Assembly: GCF_050948175.1 (NCBI RefSeq)
Contig: NC_135201.1
Location: forward strand, 4,154,001 to 4,218,000
DNA length: 64,000 nucleotides
Direction: 5' to 3'
Source: Xylocopa sonorina
Taxonomy: Eukaryota > Arthropoda > Insecta > Hymenoptera > Apidae
Part shown: in pieces, positions 59,212-64,000 of the stretch
How positions within the stretch are numbered: position 1 is the first letter of the stretch
Layout: the number at the start of each line of letters is the position of its first letter
Program-made: the position numbers and the translations under genes
Notes under the pieces: model-generated
What the model saw: only the letters and a program-made list of their open reading frames with translations
Databases searched by the model: none
What the model was told of the DNA's origin: nothing

Positions 59212-61173
59212 GCTCTCACACCACGCTTCCCTGCGATATACATATTTCGATTTCTTTCTTTTTATTTACACAACGTTAGAAACATCGAAATATCTCTTGT
59301 AAACTTTCAGCTAGTCGTCGAGTAGCTTAAAAATAATCGTGAACGCTTGTTACTATATTGCTACGGGAGGCTGATCGTGGGAGGGCTTACGAGTTTTCTT
59401 TCGACAACTTCCGTCCTATTCTTGTCCTCCTTGTATTGCGTCAGGGAAGAGCCTCTCTCTCTCTCCTCGCTACTCGAATCTCCTACCAGCCTCGTCCCGA
59501 GAATAAGCATCGTAGTTCTCTCCTTCGAACGACTCTTTGGAACAACTCCCCAATGGAAAGTAACTTTACGAACTGGAAGATTCTCTGGACAGCCCAAGTT
59601 TCGACTGCGTCAAACGGACGATCCCCGGAGATTGTACTACCTCTTCATTCTGTTCTCCTGTACATGAAAAATTCAACCAGATTCCAAGAAGAGGAATATT
59701 GTAAAGAGTTATGGAAAAATGAAACTACGGTCGAGTCGTGCGATTATATCCTCGATTAAGGGTCCAGGCTAAAACATCAACATCTAAGAAAAGACTCGTC
59801 GATCGAAGACACCTCCGTGGATCTCGACGGTACAGTTGCTAATCGTTTAATCGTTTGGCGATTCGTTATGTTGGGTACCAACCGCGTTGGTTACCCCTCC
59901 TCTTGTTTGGAGTTTGAACTAGAACAATTACTCAATTCCTACACGCGTAATCGGGGGGTAATCAAACTGAACGGTCCTCTTGTGCACCGTAAAAAAAAAA
60001 ACAAAAAAGAAAAAATGAAGAACGGTAGTAAAGCTTGCTCCTTGTAAAATCGAGGAATCCATTAAAGTTTCTCTACAATTCGACGCGGAATCATAGAATG
60101 AATCGATAAATACAATAGACAGAGCACGAGACGTGTTTCTTACAATTAGTTCGTTCACAAAAGAACATCATTCCGCATTGAACACAGTCTACAGATAGCC
60201 GTAGAAACGACTAGTAGAAATGGTACGGTGAAAAAGCCGTAGAATTTTCTGTCGTGACTTTCTTCGCGATTTTTCGCATCTTTTGATCCCTCCGCGAAGG
60301 AAGCGTACAATTCCTCTGGGTTCTCTGGTGAAAGAACGCTAACAGCCTCGCTAATCTGCAATGATCGACCGATAAAGCTAATTGGTTCCTGCTAACAGTT
60401 TAGTTAATCGTTGATTAACAAGGCAAAGGAAAGAACCGAGCGACCCATTTCAGCGAAAATGTTTCTCCATCTCTTTTTCTTCCCGTGGGGGGGAGAACCG
60501 CTACTTACAATTAAACCGTACGACTGATATAATTATGATCTGCTCGTTCGATTGACTAATGTGTACCTCCTACGATTAACGAAGTTCGAGAAAACTTCGT
60601 AGTTACTTCTATCATCTTGTACTCTTCGAATTTAAGCTTTAAAAAACAGAATCATTTCTTAACACTCCTCCTCTAATTTCCTGGATGGAACTCGGAGACT
60701 CTGAACTTAACTTATCGAGTAACTTCGGGAAGCGGCCCGTGCGATTACTGAAACGTAAGAAACGAAACTTGGATAATCAAAGTATATCGTTCGAGGATTA
60801 TTGAAACAATCTCGACTACCTGTCGTGTCCGTTCGGGCATGAAAAGAGCGGATAATCCTGTTCGAATGGCGTGGAACACGATCAGATCGCAAATTGTGCT
60901 TGCTCGTGGTCATTTGATTCCTTCGTGCTTAGATTCTTAAAACGTAGATAAACCTCACTTTACAACGTCCATCCGAACCGCGAGAGATCGCTAGTTGTTT
61001 CTCTTTCGTGGACAATGATTCGCGGAAGTTCCGTTTCCGGTATTCGAAGCTGTTTAATAGAAGGACGCGTGATGAATTCGAAGAGAAATGTGAATTCAAT
61101 GGATATGAGAATGATATGCACCGCACGGTGCATTGCTACGAATGCACTTACATATTTGATCTCGCTTTCTCAT

Positions 61174-61177
<4 letters not shown>

Positions 61178-61210
<33 letters not shown>
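61178..61210. repeat. (CT)n microsatellite
   Basis: A pure CT dinucleotide run of about 16 units, followed by T-rich sequence. Confidence 0.85.
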
Positions 61211-61214
<4 letters not shown>

Positions 61215-62780
61215 CTTTCACTCTCGCTGTCTGCTTCTTTTCTACACAAACACGTGTACATTATTAAACATGTTTAAGTAATACTGATAGAATGATCTAT
61301 CGATAACGCGCATCACATGCGTCGAACGAAACGCGTGACCGACCGTTTTCTACCGTTTAAGTGTACACGCGATTATCTTACTTTCCATTTTAATGGAATT
61401 AGTTCTGTACACGAAAGTTGAGAAAAAGGTCGGCGCAATAATCATAATTTACTCGCCTTAAACGCTCAATAAACTCTTACGACTCTTTACTTACTCAGCT
61501 AGGTTTATCTACATGATATGAAGCATGGAAAGAAAGCTCCCTTTCTGATATACGTTTCCCCGGCTACTTTACGTCGGACAGTCGACAGAATAATAACGTA
61601 CTTCTCCCTCTTTCCCTCTGTCTTTGCTCTACAACTTTGTTCCAGTTATGAAGAGGCGGGGTTGGTTACCAGAAAGTTCGCTAATGATATTTTAAAGCAC
61701 GCGTCACTTCCACTACTTCGAGATGCTACGTACTTTCAAGGCGATCAAAACTATTTTTTCTTGAAATCAGTTGTATCTCGTTCGACCAGCTAACTTCCCT
61801 CAGCATAAATAACGTCGATATTGAATTTGAATGTTTGCCATTCTCGTTTCGCGTGTAAGGAATGATCTCGAAGGGGCCTCGAAGACCGGTACCGGTATTT
61901 AAATCCATGTCGTCCACGTTTCATCTCCAGAACGCACAAGTATTCTTCTCTATCGTAAGGAAGCATTTTTGGTCGACGCGTGCACATCAACAGGTGCGCC
62001 ACTGTTTTTTTTTTTTTAAATGTAACACGCAAATCTATTAACGAGGGAACGAACACGAGTTCTCGTGGAAGGTACGCCCTTAGACTAAAACGCTCTTGAA
62101 CGGATGATTGTTGTACAAGGAATGTATATACAAGTGTGTACGCTCGAGTCAAACGATAGCATGAGAAATGCATTCCTTGGACACGTTCAGATTTTCGTAA
62201 AGGTGGCTACGAAGCGCCATAGACAACGGTAACATTCGATGTTTGGTAAATGACTGTAATATCTCCGACAAACAAGGACGACGACTCTTAATCAACGAGG
62301 AGAAAAGTCGAAGAGAATTACAGCGGTTCACGGCTCCCTTGGAAAACCATACATTACAAACCACAGAGACACACTCTGACTGTATCTAACGCCACGTCTA
62401 CCTGCTGAATAACGAATGGCTCCGTCGCCTTGAATTTGTTAGAAAATTTTTTACTGTAGATACGCGAATGTGACTACACGAGATGTTAGCTACAGTGAAA
62501 AAAACGAACGTTCGCCCAGAAACTACTCGGCTGGCGAAATTGACACATAGACGAGAGGATCGCGGGAGAGTTCTCGAGAAGATACAGGGTTCGATAGAAA
62601 AGTGAAAGATCAAGTGGGCGTTTCGTTATCCAGCTAGACGACGCGATAGAGAGGAACGCCGAGAAACGACGAAAGGAGCGGCGAGAACTCGGCTCGAGAA
62701 CAGTTCCAACAAGGAGAGAATATCTTTATCTTCCAGCCAACGGGAGGAGAATAAGGCGAGGCATGCCATGAGGAAAACTA

Positions 62781-64000
62781 TTATTGGTGCGGGGTCTCGT
62801 CAGTCTCGTCCTGGGACACGATACTGGACCGATTCGATCTAACATCCAGATCCATGCTGAACGGCTTCGCTGAGCCCGGGATCAATGCTTGCGTCGTGTT
62901 CTCCTCGATGCTTAGGCTACACTCCAGCGAGCTGTCACTGAAAATACAGAAACAGACCTCTACTCATCACTAACGTCTTCGACGATTGTTCCTAGAGATC
63001 GGTTCGGCTTTGATCGATGATCGTACCCGGGCGCGTTTACCTGACGATACTGGCGCGATCCATGGACGTCGATGTGGGCACCGTGCAGTTGTCACCGTTG
63101 CAAGGCCGTTCTCCGTTGCTGCTACACGAGGTGGACGTCCTCGTCGTGCTCGCCTCCTTTATGGAAGCACGTCGCGCTTCTTCGTGGCATTCGCATCTGT
63201 TTCACAGCAGAATTGCAAATTTGAACCGCAGATCTTTCAAGACCATTTGAAGATCGTTCAGAAAAATCAGAGAATCATCATTTTCTGAGAGTCTTCGCTT
63301 AAAATAAACACGCTTCGCACGTACCTACACTCTTCTGGTTGTACGTAACTATAGCCGCCAGATTTAGCTTCGTCCTCGGCTCGGGGGATCGTCTGGATTC
63401 TTTTCGGCGCTTTCCTCTTCTCTGGTATCTCCTCGAAGTTAATCCAATTGCTTGGTCTCGCAGAAGCCCTCGGTGGCAGTGGAGGTGGACTCGGTGACTT
63501 TCCAGCGTTGCTGCCCTTTCGTCCCCCGTCGGGTACCTTGCCGGCGAACTCCATGAACGTATTCGCCGTGTGCTTCCGCGGACTCTTCAGCTTGAAGCTC
63601 TCCTTCCGAGGCAGCGATATCTTCATCTTCTCCACGCGACGCTCGTCGAGAGACGTTTGCATCACGAATTCGTCGAGCAACGTCGGGTTTATGGGGGTCG
63701 TGGATCGCGGTCTCTCGATCGGTATCGTTCTAAACGTAAACAATATCATGAACTCCGTATCATTCGATAAATTATCTGTAACTGAACTTTTACATTCTAC
63801 AATTCAGGTATAATTTATAATCGCGTTGTCTTCCTTTTAGTGAACAATACTTATTGTATATGGGATTGTACATGGCCATTATTGTATGGTCATAAAATAA
63901 TAAACGATTATTATTGGGAAGAAAGTAAGGTATCATTGATGATTAATTGTATAGTGTTCGTAACAGTTACCTTACTTCTTGGAGTCGTTGTTTCACAGGC
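62781..64000 (-). CDS. C-terminal part of a proline-rich signalling-type protein, partial
   Basis: Minus-strand exons: 64000(+)-63971, 63729-63325, 63196-63041 and 62937-62781 (stop). They join in frame. The visible C-terminus has KQRLQEVRTIPIERPRSTTP, a Lys/Arg/Ser-rich part (KMKISLPRKESFKLKSPRKH), a PSPPPLPPRASARP stretch that is a classic SH3-ligand motif, IPEKRKAPKRIQTIPR, a Tyr-containing GGYSYVQPEEC, a Cys/Ser/Thr-rich exon (EARRASIKEASTTRTSTSCS) and an acidic end (SQDETDETPHQ). RRASI is a basophilic kinase-type site. No catalytic domain lies inside the window, and I cannot name the protein; it could be an adaptor or the tail of a larger enzyme or receptor extending past 64000. Confidence 0.75.

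Larger units (their letters stand above)
57696..62780. other. Long intergenic region with simple repeats
   Basis: No coding exon with homology found in about 5 kb. It contains T/TA-rich 3' sequence (57900-58140), (ATTT)n at 58006-58025, (CT)n runs at about 59165-59211 and 61178-61210, and scattered unique sequence. It may hold the 3' UTR of the minus-strand gene at 62781. Confidence 0.4.

Noticed and set aside
59347..59759. Overlapping open frames of 106-133 codons
   Set aside because: No homology, no splice context, and several competing frames.
61008..61281. Open frames with Leu-Ser runs
   Set aside because: Translation of a (CT)n microsatellite.

Overview
The window is from an insect nuclear genome. 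Genes are split by short GT-AG introns, intergenic DNA is AT-rich with AATAAA signals, and a short (TTAGG)n-type tract is present. The protein set (GATOR2 MIOS, YEATS4/GAS41, RalA, PFKFB, ADPGK, SPP, PSMB2, RPA3) is metazoan. Residue-level similarity to what I remember of bee proteins makes Hymenoptera, probably a bee, the best guess; this is inference.

Layout. 1-446 (+): last exons of a GLUT-type sugar transporter. 1014-2233 (-): SLC25A35-like mitochondrial carrier. 4468-5466 (-): YEATS4/GAS41. 7542-9638 (-): PFKFB, possibly with a further exon near 9980-10148. 14064-15987 (+): RalA with two alternative last coding exons. 18774-22445 (+): MIOS, 14 exons, tail-to-tail with RPA3 (22620-23347, -). 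23941-24474 and 24884-26922: two large fold-back repeats. 27786-34060 (+): SR/RD-rich matrin-type zinc-finger protein of about 1249 aa. 35728-37458 (-): ADP-dependent glucokinase. 38377-40807 (-): an inactivated transposon-type integrase core fused to 15 C2H2 fingers. 42601-44259 (+): signal peptide peptidase. 45292-46269 (-): proteasome beta-2, with a decayed duplicate of its last exon and a TTAGG tract just upstream. 50937-54155 (+): secreted Cys-containing protein of unknown function. 56563-57695 (+): small Gly/Tyr/His/Ser-rich protein with a hydrophobic segment. 62781-64000 (-): C-terminal part of a proline-rich, SH3-ligand-type protein.

Most genes are unrelated single-copy housekeeping genes rather than a pathway. 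Two are linked to glucose metabolism (PFKFB and ADPGK, plus the sugar transporter fragment) and one to nutrient sensing (MIOS), but there is no sign of co-organisation. The least ordinary items are the domesticated integrase-zinc-finger fusion, the second RalA C-terminal exon, and the palindromic elements, the larger of which carries at least 14 TGACGTCA sites. Exon boundaries were assigned by eye from splice consensus, frame continuity and family similarity, and the total coding lengths add up in frame for every complete gene listed.
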